Below are positions 18,555 through 29,233 of a DNA stretch of 64,000 nucleotides, in pieces; the first letter of the stretch is position 1; each line of letters opens with the position of its first letter. The position numbers and the translations under genes are program-made. The notes under the pieces were generated by a model, which saw only the letters and a list, made by a program, of their open reading frames with translations, had not been told where the DNA came from and searched no databases. The stretch comes from Brevibacillus sedimenti (GTDB lineage: Bacteria > Bacillota > Bacilli > Brevibacillales > Brevibacillaceae). The stretch spans positions 1,142,501 to 1,206,500 of the forward strand of contig NZ_CP064048.1 in NCBI RefSeq assembly GCF_020923495.1, read 5' to 3'.

Positions 18555-19469
18555 TTACCGCAGGACCGATGCGGCCATCCGCACATAGGTATGCCGTTTT
18601 CCGCGCACGGCGATGGAGTAGTGCATGATGTTTTCCGGGATAGCGATGCCATTGTAACCGGCGTCGCCGATGTGATACAGATCGGCCCCGGCCATTTTGC
18701 TGTTCAGCGCGATCTGGCGAATGGTCGCCTCGTCTGCCCCTTCCTGACTGGTGCCGGTGGCCAATAGGGCCAATGCGCCGTGGCGGTGGGCCAGATCGAC
18801 CATGGATTTGGCCGCATCAAGCGTGATGCCGGGAATTGTGCCGGGCGAGGGGAGCAGGATGATGTCCGCCCCTGCTTCGATAAACTGGACAATCGTCTGC
18901 TCTTCTATCAAATTGCCACCGGCTTCATCTGCTACGCCAGCGCCGTGCATTTTCCCGGCCATGATCAAGGCGTCTTTGCCCATGACTTCACGGGCGGTGC
19001 GGATCGCCTGCCTGATTTCCCGGTTGGTCACTCCGGTCTTGGGGTTGCCGGTCAGGCAGAGGAAGTCAAAACCGAGCCGTTTTGCCTCGACAAAGGTTTC
19101 CGCCGAGGCCAGCCGCCCTGGGGGCAGGGGGAGCAGTTGTTCTGCCGCTCTGGCCTGTGGGTCGACTGGTTCCAGGTTGAGGCCGACGGGCCGTCCGATG
19201 AGCCGTTTCAACTCATGTACCGTCTCATCGGGCGCAGCGGTCAGTCCTTCCACGTGCGGCTGAAACACGTCAAAGAGATTGAGCAGGATCATGTCGGCAC
19301 CAAAAGCGGCGGCCAATTCTGCATTGGTAACACTGGGGTAGAGTGGGGAGACGGAGGAGATCACTTCGGCTACCAGCACTCGCCCTTCAGAGGCCTTGAT
19401 TGCCCGCTTTACATCCTGCCCGGTCATCCGTGAGAAATCGGAAGCTGTGCAGTCCAACAATCGTTTCAT
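18555..19469 (-). CDS. TIM-barrel protein of unknown activity linked to PTS
   Basis: The 304-residue protein starts MKRLLDCTASDFSRMTGQDV. It alternates hydrophobic strands and helices as a (beta/alpha)8 barrel would: VLVAEVISSV, ADMILLNLFDV, PVGLNLEPVD, GFDFLCLTGNPKTGVTN, DALIMAGKMH, ADIILLPSPGTIPG, ADLYHIGDAGYNG. The phosphate-binding-like GNPKTGVTN and PSPGTIPG loops suggest a phosphorylated substrate. It is the last gene of the PTS cluster, 107 bases after the EIICB gene, so it may act on the imported sugar phosphate. The ATG follows GGGAGGAAGACG; an upstream in-frame start lacks a site. No defined enzyme family is recognised. Confidence 0.6.
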   Translation of the reverse strand: MKRLLDCTASDFSRMTGQDVKRAIKASEGRVLVAEVISSVSPLYPSVTNAELAAAFGADMILLNLFDVFQPHVEGLTAAPDETVHELKRLIGRPVGLNLEPVDPQARAAEQLLPLPPGRLASAETFVEAKRLGFDFLCLTGNPKTGVTNREIRQAIRTAREVMGKDALIMAGKMHGAGVADEAGGNLIEEQTIVQFIEAGADIILLPSPGTIPGITLDAAKSMVDLAHRHGALALLATGTSQEGADEATIRQIALNSKMAGADLYHIGDAGYNGIAIPENIMHYSIAVRGKRHTYVRMAASVLR

Positions 19470-19576
19470 CGTCTTCCTCCCAGTAACAAATATTGTGCCG
19501 TTATAAAGCAGTCCACCCGGCACGTCAGGGCGCTGCCGGGTGGAATCGTGCCGTCAGGCGAGCGGTGACGACAGGT

Positions 19577-21019
<1,443 letters not shown>

Positions 21020-21142
21020 GGATAAAACCTCCTTGGATGAAAGTGATATTCAGAAAGCCGCTCTCCGGAGTACGTTCAATTAGGAGCGATAATTAGGACA
21101 CGGCCGGAGAGTGACTCATCTGACGAAGGGAGAATCGCGGTT

Positions 21143-21156
21143 TGTAAGCGTTTGCA
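21143..21156. promoter_or_regulatory. cre site (CcpA operator) upstream of EIICB
   Basis: TGTAAGCGTTTGCA, with TT before it, matches the catabolite-responsive element consensus at 15 of 16 positions. It lies between the EIIA and EIICB genes, about 125 bases before the EIICB start, and implies glucose repression through CcpA. Confidence 0.75.
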
Positions 21157-21349
21157 ATTCGAAGCTGGCGAAACCTGTGATGCGGTTCTGCCTTCCCGCT
21201 GACGGGATGCCTCTGTTGCCGTGACAGAGTGCAATATGGGTTCAGCGTGACGGTCGAGCGGGACTGGGCGGAACAATTTACCAACAGGGGGCGGGCGTGC
21301 AGCCCGCCATTCCCCGTGATGCTTACCTGAAACTACATTATGCGGTGCC

Positions 21350-21847
21350 TCACTTTACTACGACGTTCATCACCGGTTCCTGACCGGCATGCACGTTGGG
21401 CGGAGCAATCACCTGTTTCTCGGCGACCACATCGCCGTTGGTGATGACAACAGGCGTCACTGTTGCGCAGCCTGCCTGCCGGATTGTATCCAGTTGAAAC
21501 TCGATCAGCTTGTCGCCGGCTTTTACCTGATCGCCGACAGACACGAACGGCGTAAATCCTTCTCCGTTCAACTTCACTGTATCAATGCCAATGTGGAGGA
21601 GAATTTCCAGACCGTTGTCGCTGGTCAGGGCAATCGCATGATGGGTGGGGAACAAATGGGTCACTTTCCCGTCTACGGGAGAGACGAGCACCCCTTCAGT
21701 CGGGTCGATTGCTACGCCGTCACCGACAACCTGCTGTGCGAAGACCGGGTCAGGCACTTCGCTCAACGGCACCATCACGCCCGTCAAGGGGGCCAGGATC
21801 GTCACTTCTTGCTGTTTTTTTTTGCGGGAAAACAAACTGCGTAACAT
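21350..21847 (-). CDS. crr: PTS EIIA component, glucose type
   Basis: The 165-residue single-domain protein starts MLRSLFSRKKKQQEVTILAP. The active-site His85 is in ILLHIGIDTVKLNG and the supporting His70 in THHAIAL. It receives phosphate from HPr and passes it to EIIB, here presumably the adjacent EIICB that lacks its own EIIA. The frame extends far upstream, but the ATG at 21847 follows AAAGGAGGAGC and matches the family start. It lies behind a GlcT-type antiterminator. A GC-rich hairpin (21287-21310) follows the gene. Confidence 0.9.
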   Translation of the reverse strand: MLRSLFSRKKKQQEVTILAPLTGVMVPLSEVPDPVFAQQVVGDGVAIDPTEGVLVSPVDGKVTHLFPTHHAIALTSDNGLEILLHIGIDTVKLNGEGFTPFVSVGDQVKAGDKLIEFQLDTIRQAGCATVTPVVITNGDVVAEKQVIAPPNVHAGQEPVMNVVVK

Positions 21848-21889
21848 AAGCTCCTCCTTTTGCGTCTGCTGTATAAAATAAGGTGTATG

Positions 21890-21978
21890 AAAAAAGGCAT
21901 GAACGGGGAAACAATGCGGCATCGTTTGCCATGTCCGCATGCTCTCACCGCTCATGCCTAGTCGAACTAGTAACACGC
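21890..21978 (-). promoter_or_regulatory. RNA antiterminator (GlcT type) and overlapping terminator before EIIA
   Basis: On the reverse strand, GCGTGTTACTAG, TTCGA and CTAGGCATGAGC (21950-21978) form the RAT stem, matching the GlcT target of ptsG leaders. The RAT 3' arm GGCATGA also pairs with TCATGCC (21952-21958 with 21896-21903) before six T, giving a mutually exclusive terminator. Unphosphorylated-active GlcT binding would allow transcription of the EIIA gene. Confidence 0.85.
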
Positions 21979-21994
21979 AGGTAAGGTATTCTGT

Positions 21995-22852
21995 TCATTC
22001 GTATGGTTGCTGGGTCAGCCGAAATACATGCATCGCCATGTAACCGATCTCATCGTCGGGCACGTTCATGTCCAGCCGCTTCGAGATGTGCCGGGCCAAT
22101 TTTTCGGCCACGGCGTAGGCCTCTGGAGCGGTCTCCTTCAACCGGTCCAACAGCGGATTGTAAATCGATTTCTGCTGCCGGATGCGCTCGCAGGCAAACC
22201 GCAGATGTGTGATGAGGCGGACGTAATCAATCGAGTTGCGATCGATGGATCTGCCCGTCTGCTCCTCGATGATGCCGACCAGCTCGGCGATGATGTTGGT
22301 AAATTGAACGGTTTTGCTCACCGGCATGGAGCTGACGGCCGAATGGATGTGCAGGGCCAGAAAGCCGATCTCGCTCTCCGGTATCTCTTGGGAAAACGCC
22401 GTTTTGATCATCTCGGCCGCTCGTTTGGCCAACGCGTATTCCTTGCTGTACAAGGTCTGGATCTCAAACAGGAACGGGTTGACGATATCCATGCCGTTGC
22501 GCAGGCGGTAGATGGCAAACTGGATGTGGTCCGGCAGGGCGACATGGACGTGTTCGTTTACGTGCGGCGTGATTTCCTTGGCAATCAGGGCGATGATTTC
22601 TTCTGCGATCCCCACTACGGCCGGGTCGATCTGGCTGAGCAGGGTTTGATACTGCTGCTGGTGGCTCTCATTTTCCAAGCGGAAGCGTTTTTCGACACGT
22701 GCATCGTGGGGAAGGATGGTGTTCCCAGGTTTGGTGCCGAAGCCGATGCCTTTTCCGAACAGCACAATCTCCTGGCCGGAGTCGGGTTCTTCGACGAGGA
22801 CCACGTTGTGGTTGAGGACGCGTGTGATCGTATACGGTTTTTCACGAGACAC
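21995..22852 (-). CDS. glcT: BglG/GlcT-family transcriptional antiterminator
   Basis: The 285-residue protein has the RNA-binding CAT domain (about 1-60, ITRVLNHNVVLVEE, FGKGIGFGTKPGN). Two PTS-regulation domains follow: PRD1 (about 65-170, NEHVHVALPDHIQFAIYRLR and GFLALHIHSAV) and PRD2 (about 175-285, IDYVRLITHLRFA and DEIGYMAMHVFRL). The conserved His residues that EIIs phosphorylate are present. The start is GTG after GGTGGGTGG. Antiterminator stems lie before its own gene and before EIIA, so it regulates both. Confidence 0.93.
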   Translation of the reverse strand: MSREKPYTITRVLNHNVVLVEEPDSGQEIVLFGKGIGFGTKPGNTILPHDARVEKRFRLENESHQQQYQTLLSQIDPAVVGIAEEIIALIAKEITPHVNEHVHVALPDHIQFAIYRLRNGMDIVNPFLFEIQTLYSKEYALAKRAAEMIKTAFSQEIPESEIGFLALHIHSAVSSMPVSKTVQFTNIIAELVGIIEEQTGRSIDRNSIDYVRLITHLRFACERIRQQKSIYNPLLDRLKETAPEAYAVAEKLARHISKRLDMNVPDDEIGYMAMHVFRLTQQPYE

Positions 22853-22874
22853 CCGTTACCACCCACCTTTACCA

Positions 22875-22952
22875 ACAAAAAAGAGCTGAAAAAACCTTTT
22901 TTGGGTGAAAAAAAGATCTTCTCAGCTCATGCCTGCATTACCAGTAACACGC
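22875..22952 (-). promoter_or_regulatory. RNA antiterminator and terminator in the glcT leader
   Basis: On the reverse strand GCGTGTTACTGG then AGGCATGAGC (22925-22952) form the RAT. GAGCTGA pairs with TCAGCTC (22922-22928 with 22883-22889) and a T-run follows. This implies autoregulation of glcT. A TTGACA at 22972-22977 (reverse strand) may be its -35. Confidence 0.82.
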
Positions 22953-23101
22953 TTATGTGAAAACGCTTCATTGTCAATTTCATGATAACGCACTGGCTTT
23001 CCGTTGTCAATCATGCAGGGAAAAGACGCGGGCGAAGCGAAATCGTTCCTGCCGTCCAAAAAAACGGCAAGGTTGGGGCAGCGTTCTGCAACAGATGTTT
23101 C

Positions 23102-23602
23102 TTATCTGGTAAACTTGTCTGCAATGGAGGAAGCGCAGTACGCGTATGGTTTGATTTCCGCCCGGAAGTGGTTTGATTTTGCCAGACTTAGCAAAGACTG
23201 GATAAACTTGCGGGTGGGACCGTTCTTGCCGATGTCGAAATGCAGGCTGATGGGGATGTCGATATTGCGTTCACGCAGATAGTGGCGCAGTTCGGAAGCC
23301 AACCCCACAGCGTAAATCGCCTCCTGGAAAATGCGCTGCTGCAGCGAAGCGTAATGTCGTTCCTGAAACGTGTGGTAAAAAAAATTGCCGCCGCGACCGT
23401 GACGGATCAGCGTGATGACGATGGCAAAGGACGTGCTGCGGTTCCGCAGTTTCGAGTCGGCGCCGACAATGATTTCGCACGTCCCGGCTGTCGAGGATAC
23501 GGTTTGCTCGATGTTGGAAAAAACGGCTGCCTTGTCCAGTAGGCCGATTGTTGGACTGTAAAATCGGTCGAACAGGACGGGGCTAACAGGGGTTACTCCC
23601 AC
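23102..23602 (-). CDS. ykuK: YkuK family RNase H-like protein
   Basis: The 166-residue protein is of the DUF458/YkuK type, predicted to have an RNase H fold. Visible are CEIIVGADSKLRNRSTSFAI (strand with the first acidic residue) and ISLHFDIGKNGPTRKFIQSL. The conserved end is YAYCASSIADKFTR. The start is GTG, five bases after GGGGGGA. No catalytic activity is demonstrated for the family. A promoter lies at 23625-23653 on the same strand. Confidence 0.82.
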   Translation of the reverse strand: MGVTPVSPVLFDRFYSPTIGLLDKAAVFSNIEQTVSSTAGTCEIIVGADSKLRNRSTSFAIVITLIRHGRGGNFFYHTFQERHYASLQQRIFQEAIYAVGLASELRHYLRERNIDIPISLHFDIGKNGPTRKFIQSLLSLAKSNHFRAEIKPYAYCASSIADKFTR

Positions 23603-23624
23603 TCACATCCCCCCTCACAGAGGT

Positions 23625-23653
23625 TGTATACATACGTGCGCTTACACTGTTAA
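23625..23653 (-). promoter_or_regulatory. ykuK promoter
   Basis: Reverse-strand TTAACA (23648-23653), a 17-base spacer, and TATACA (23625-23630). Confidence 0.5.
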
Positions 23654-23768
23654 TGTATGTAAACACGAAGAGAGTATGTGAATGGAAGAGACAAATCCTC
23701 GCGCGGAATGCTGCGTGCTTACCGAAACTGCCGAGTGAGACGGTCGAGGCGGCGGACTGAATGGGCGA

Positions 23769-24272
23769 TTACAGGGCAGGCGGCTCCATGCTCATATTGC
23801 TCCACTCTTCGCGAGCGGGTCCGTATGTGCCCGGCACACGCAGACCAGCTTGGCGCATGAGGACGGTCATTTGCCCGCGGTGATGGACCATGTGCAGGAT
23901 CAGCATTTGCAGCGTATAGCCGTTGGACCATTGCTCGCCGTACATCTCGCGCACTTCCTGCAGGGTGGCGTCACTCCATTGGGATCGGATGGCTTCGACA
24001 AAGGAAGTGCTGGTGTTGCGCCACGCTTCGGCAATGTCGCGCGCGGAGGACGGCACGGGCTGGTGCTCACTGACCGCTTCAAACTGCAGGCCGGTGCGGG
24101 ACATCATTTCGTGCACGGTGCACACGATGTGCCAAGCAATCCTGCCCAGCGTACGATCATCAGCGGAGACGCGCTGCTGCAGGGAATCGTCGGTACAGGC
24201 GTCGAGAATGCGCTGGGTCATCTGTGCCTCGTCTTCCCATACCTTTAGAAAAGTGGAAATGCTTGAAAACAT
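23769..24272 (-). CDS. DinB-family protein
   Basis: The 167-residue four-helix protein has the three metal-ligand histidines of the DinB/YfiT fold: His in RIAWHIVCTVHEMM and two in LHMVHHRGQMTVLM. DinB proteins include thiol-S-transferases (bacillithiol) and uncharacterised stress proteins; substrate cannot be told here. GGAGGGAGG lies seven bases before the ATG at 24272. Confidence 0.85.
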   Translation of the reverse strand: MFSSISTFLKVWEDEAQMTQRILDACTDDSLQQRVSADDRTLGRIAWHIVCTVHEMMSRTGLQFEAVSEHQPVPSSARDIAEAWRNTSTSFVEAIRSQWSDATLQEVREMYGEQWSNGYTLQMLILHMVHHRGQMTVLMRQAGLRVPGTYGPAREEWSNMSMEPPAL

Positions 24273-24399
24273 GAAAAACCCTCCCTCCAATAGTACTAGG
24301 AACATGTGTTCCCTTCAGTTCCCATTATACGCCAGGTTGGCTGATTTTATCCAGCCCTATTCTATAAAAATGAAAAACTATGAAGGAGGTTTGCGAACC

Positions 24400-26209
<1,810 letters not shown>

Positions 26210-26299
26210 TTGAATTCCCCGTTTCTGCTCGTTTTCGCTGTGCTGTTACTATATTGGCCCAACGCTGACGGCAAATCAAGGGGTGGTAGAGATTTACTC

Positions 26300-26328
26300 T
26301 TGCGCATTGGGCAATCTTTTGCTATAGT
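26300..26328 (+). promoter_or_regulatory. tRNA-Ser promoter
   Basis: TTGCGC at 26300-26305, a 17-base spacer, and TATAGT at 26323-26328. Confidence 0.75.
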
Positions 26329-26351
26329 TAATTTTGCTTCTAGCATACAGT

Positions 26352-26443
26352 GGAGAGATACCCAAGTGGTCATAAGGGGACGCACTCGAAATGCGTTAGG
26401 CGTCGTGAGGCGTGCGTGGGTTCGAATCCCACTCTCTCCGCCA
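26352..26443 (+). tRNA. tRNA-Ser (anticodon CGA)
   Basis: 92 bases with encoded CCA. The acceptor stem is GGAGAGA/TCTCTCC and the anticodon loop CTCGAAA reads UCG. A long variable arm (TAGGCGTCGTGAGGCGT region) is typical of tRNA-Ser. The T arm is GGGTTCGAATCCC and the discriminator is G. Confidence 0.96.
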
Positions 26444-26457
26444 TACAAATCGTACGC

Positions 26458-26490
26458 AAAGCACAGGTTGGCAGCCAGCCTGTGCTTTTT
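26458..26490 (+). terminator. tRNA-Ser terminator
   Basis: Stem AAAGCACAGG / CCTGTGCTTT, then T. The convergent amber-interrupted gene ends four bases beyond it. Confidence 0.8.
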
Positions 26491-26493
26491 GAT

Positions 26494-27057
26494 TTACTTG
26501 GCAGTGGAAGGTTTGTGGGCATCCGTTTTGATGACAAATGCATATTCCTGTGTGCGGTCTTCCCATTTGCATACCAGGCGAAAACCTCGGATGGTCCCGC
26601 CCGGTTGATAATCTTGACTGTTAGAACTTAAGAGGGCAAAGACGTTTTCATTCAGAGTAAATGTTGCTTCATTTTCATTATCATTAAAATTAAGCGTTAC
26701 TGGCTGTTGCTGCGCTGGTTGACGTTTATATTTAAAATCGCCATCCGTAAGAAGAATGCTCTCCCTTACTTCAAATGATTTTGGTTTTGGATGAAGCGAA
26801 ATATGTACGGTCTCACCAAGCTTGACCTATGGAATCGTTATCGCGGGATCATTCATGATCGCTCGGAACAGTGACGCATCTTCAAAATCTGCTGGATCTT
26901 CCAATGTTCTTGACTTTAATGTCGAGCTGATATCATCGTTTCCGACTTTCAATGTGATCTCTGGAACAACATGTGATTGCTTGCTGTTCATCATGATGAC
27001 AAGCAGGGAACAAACCAAGATGAACGCCATCAGTGTAAACCAATGAGCTTTTTTCAT
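26494..27057 (-). pseudogene. Unknown membrane-anchored/secreted protein, interrupted by one amber codon
   Basis: From the ATG at 27057 (after AGAGGTGG) the frame encodes MKKAHWFTLMAFILVCSLLV, a signal or anchor segment, then a hydrophilic domain. A single TAG at 26827-26829 (codon 77) interrupts it. The same frame then continues without any other stop for 110 codons: VKLGETVHISLHPKPKSFEV, later NFNDNENEATFTLNENVFAL and GGTIRGFRLVCKWEDRTQEY, to a TAA at 26494. The downstream half has normal coding character. Full length would be 187 residues. No family is recognised. It may be a recent nonsense mutation, a sequence error or a read-through codon. Confidence 0.65.
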
Positions 27058-27149
27058 GTTGATTCTTCCACCTCTTTTCCAACATGATTACATCACCAAA
27101 TATGTAATAATTATACAACAGGTCATTTGTTCGTTGCCGAGAACGAAGC

Positions 27150-27176
27150 GGCGGGAGTGAATTGCTCACTCCCGCC
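27150..27176 (-). terminator. Hairpin after the DUF4870 gene
   Basis: An 11-base perfect stem GGCGGGAGTGA / TCACTCCCGCC with a five-base loop. There is no strong T-run on either side. Confidence 0.55.
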
Positions 27177-27194
27177 TTGTGTTATGGTATTCGT

Positions 27195-27503
27195 CTACCC
27201 GATCAGCGATCCGATGACCGGATAGCGAAACGGTCTGTCCTGCAGCGCGTAAACGATCCCCTTGATCGGATAGTAGAGGATCATAAAGCCGAATACCAGC
27301 ACGAACGGAATGCCGATCACGAAAAACGACAGAAAGAGGGAAATGGAGAAAAGAATGCTCATGATGACATGAAACAGCAATGCCTGCAAGGCGATGTTTT
27401 TTACATGCCGGTCTTGAATCAGCAGCCAGACAACCAGCGGCACCAGGATTGGCGCGAAGAACAAACTGGCATGGGTGATCGCCTTGACTCCCTTGTGATC
27501 CAT
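27195..27503 (-). CDS. DUF4870/Tic20-like small membrane protein
   Basis: The 102-residue protein has three hydrophobic segments (HASLFFAPILVPLVVWLLIQ; LFHVIMSILFSISLFLSFFV; IPFVLVFGFMILYYPIKGIV). The amphipathic helix KNIALQALLFH between the first two is typical of DUF4870 proteins. The end PFRYPVIGSLIG is also characteristic. The function of the family is unknown. The ATG follows GGGAGGTAG. It is divergent from hmp. Confidence 0.8.
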   Translation of the reverse strand: MDHKGVKAITHASLFFAPILVPLVVWLLIQDRHVKNIALQALLFHVIMSILFSISLFLSFFVIGIPFVLVFGFMILYYPIKGIVYALQDRPFRYPVIGSLIG

Positions 27504-27678
27504 TCTGCTACCTCCCTGTATTGAGAAGCGTTATGACTGCCCCCATAATTATTGTACCTCATATTACCAAACCCTCCAACCGACGCAAGCGCGATCGGCA
27601 CGTCTGACCGCAGACGGAGGACAGCGCAGGACGGCTACACATGCTCGGTACAGGTGTTCACAAAACCTCCACCGGCGA

Positions 27679-27721
27679 TGTGATTGCAATCACAGTGAAC
27701 AAAATCACAGCGCCTTATACT
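27679..27721 (+). promoter_or_regulatory. hmp promoter with FNR/CRP-type operator
   Basis: A perfect 16-base palindrome TGTGATTG/CAATCACA (27679-27694) is followed by a second half-matched copy GTGA-ACAAAA-TCAC (27695-27708). The -10 TATACT is at 27716-27721, with no good -35. The first operator centre lies about 41.5 bases before the expected start point, the class II activation position. B. subtilis Fnr binds TGTGA-N6-TCACA. Confidence 0.7.
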
Positions 27722-27765
27722 AAAGGCGACACGAACCATCACGGTATCATCAAGGAGGAGCGAAC

Positions 27766-28986
27766 ATGCTGAGTCAACATACGATAGACATCATCAAGTC
27801 GACCGTTCCCGTCCTGAAGGAGCATGGCCGGACGATTACGACACGTTTTTACCAGTTGATGTTTACCAACCATCCGGAACTGCTGAACATTTTCAACCAC
27901 GCCAACCAAAAACAGGGGCGGCAGCAGACCGCGCTGGCCAACTCCGTCTATGCGGCGGCGGCCAACATTGAGAATTTGGAAGCCATCCTGCCGGTCGTCA
28001 AGCAAATTGCGCACAAACACCGCAGTTTGGGCATCAAGCCGGAACACTACCCGATCGTCGGGAAAAACCTGCTCGCGGCGATCAAGGACGTGCTCGGCGA
28101 CGCGGCGACTGACGAGATTATCAACGCGTGGGCGGAAGCGTACGGCGTTATTGCCGACGTGTTCATCAACGTGGAGGAGGAATTGTACCGGGAAGCGGAG
28201 CAGTTGCCCGGCGGCTGGCGGGATTTCCGCAACTTTGTCGTGGACCGAAAAGTAAAAGAGAGCGACGTGATTACCTCCTTCTACCTGAAACCGCAGGACG
28301 GCGGCCTTATTCCGCCATTCCAGCCAGGGCAGTACATCAGTGTGAAGTTGGATATCCCGGGTGAAACCTACACGCACATCCGTCAGTACAGCCTGTCGGA
28401 CAGCCCGGGCAAGGATTACTACCGGATCAGCGTCAAACGGGAAGATGCCGTAGATGGCAAGCCGGCGGGGATCGTCTCCACCTACCTGCACGACCACATT
28501 AAGGAGGGAGACGTGCTGCCGATCAGCGCGCCCGCAGGTGACTTCGTCCTGGATACGTCAAAAGAGACGCCGGTCGTCCTGTTGAGCGGAGGCGTTGGTC
28601 TCACGCCGATGATCAGCATGCTGAATACGCTGGTAGAGCGGCAGCCGCAGCGACGGGTTCACTTTATCCACGCTGCACGCAACAGCCGGGTGCACGCGAT
28701 GAAGGAGCACGTGGCCGCGCTGGCCGATAAGCACGAAGCGCTGACTTTCCATGCAGCATATTCGGAACCGACCGAAGAAGACCGGGCTGAGCGCCGTTTT
28801 GACAAGGAGGGCTTCATCGACCTGCCGTGGTTGCAGTCGATTCTGCCCGACAATAATGCCGATTTCTACTTCTGTGGACCGGTGCCGTTCATGAAAAACG
28901 TTTACCAGGCGCTGAAAGACTGGGGCGTGCCGGAAGAACGCATCCATTTTGAATTCTTCGGGCCAAAGGGCAGTCTGAGCGAGTAA
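27766..28986 (+). CDS. hmp: Flavohaemoglobin (nitric oxide dioxygenase)
   Basis: Detoxifies NO to nitrate with O2 and NAD(P)H. The 406-residue protein has a globin domain (1-140) with proximal haem His85 in [10 protein letters not shown]. The FAD domain (about 150-260) contains [12 protein letters not shown]. The NAD domain (about 265-406) contains [15 protein letters not shown] and [17 protein letters not shown]. It is monocistronic with a strong terminator. The FNR/CRP-type operator upstream suggests induction by oxygen limitation or nitrosative stress. Confidence 0.96.
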   Translation: MLSQHTIDIIKSTVPVLKEHGRTITTRFYQLMFTNHPELLNIFNHANQKQGRQQTALANSVYAAAANIENLEAILPVVKQIAHKHRSLGIKPEHYPIVGKNLLAAIKDVLGDAATDEIINAWAEAYGVIADVFINVEEELYREAEQLPGGWRDFRNFVVDRKVKESDVITSFYLKPQDGGLIPPFQPGQYISVKLDIPGETYTHIRQYSLSDSPGKDYYRISVKREDAVDGKPAGIVSTYLHDHIKEGDVLPISAPAGDFVLDTSKETPVVLLSGGVGLTPMISMLNTLVERQPQRRVHFIHAARNSRVHAMKEHVAALADKHEALTFHAAYSEPTEEDRAERRFDKEGFIDLPWLQSILPDNNADFYFCGPVPFMKNVYQALKDWGVPEERIHFEFFGPKGSLSE

Positions 28987-29001
28987 TCGAATATGATCGC
29001 C

Positions 29002-29032
29002 AAAATCCTCCGTATTTTACGGAGGATTTTTT
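29002..29032 (+). terminator. hmp terminator
   Basis: Stem AAAATCCTCCGT / ACGGAGGATTTT with a T-tail. Confidence 0.88.
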
Positions 29033-29233
29033 GCTGTGTGACTGCATGAAAGCATAGGGAGGAAACTTTTCTGCAAAAACCCCTGAAAGAGGTTTAGGCG
29101 CTGCTTCCCCGTGGTAGGTAAAGAATGTCATAGATATGGGCATTGTTCCCAGTCGGTTGGAGATTCACAGCGTGCACGAAGCAGGAGGGAGCTTGTGCCC
29201 GTCCACCTCGGGAAAGAAGCAAGGGGGAGGCCC

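Noticed and set aside
22955-22970. cre-like sequence before glcT
   Set aside because: One base short of the consensus spacing (TGAAGCG where TGNAANCG is needed).
29033-29233. c-di-GMP riboswitch before the HD-GYP gene
   Set aside because: The conserved GEMM motifs are absent; only a weak AAACC/GGTTT hairpin is present.
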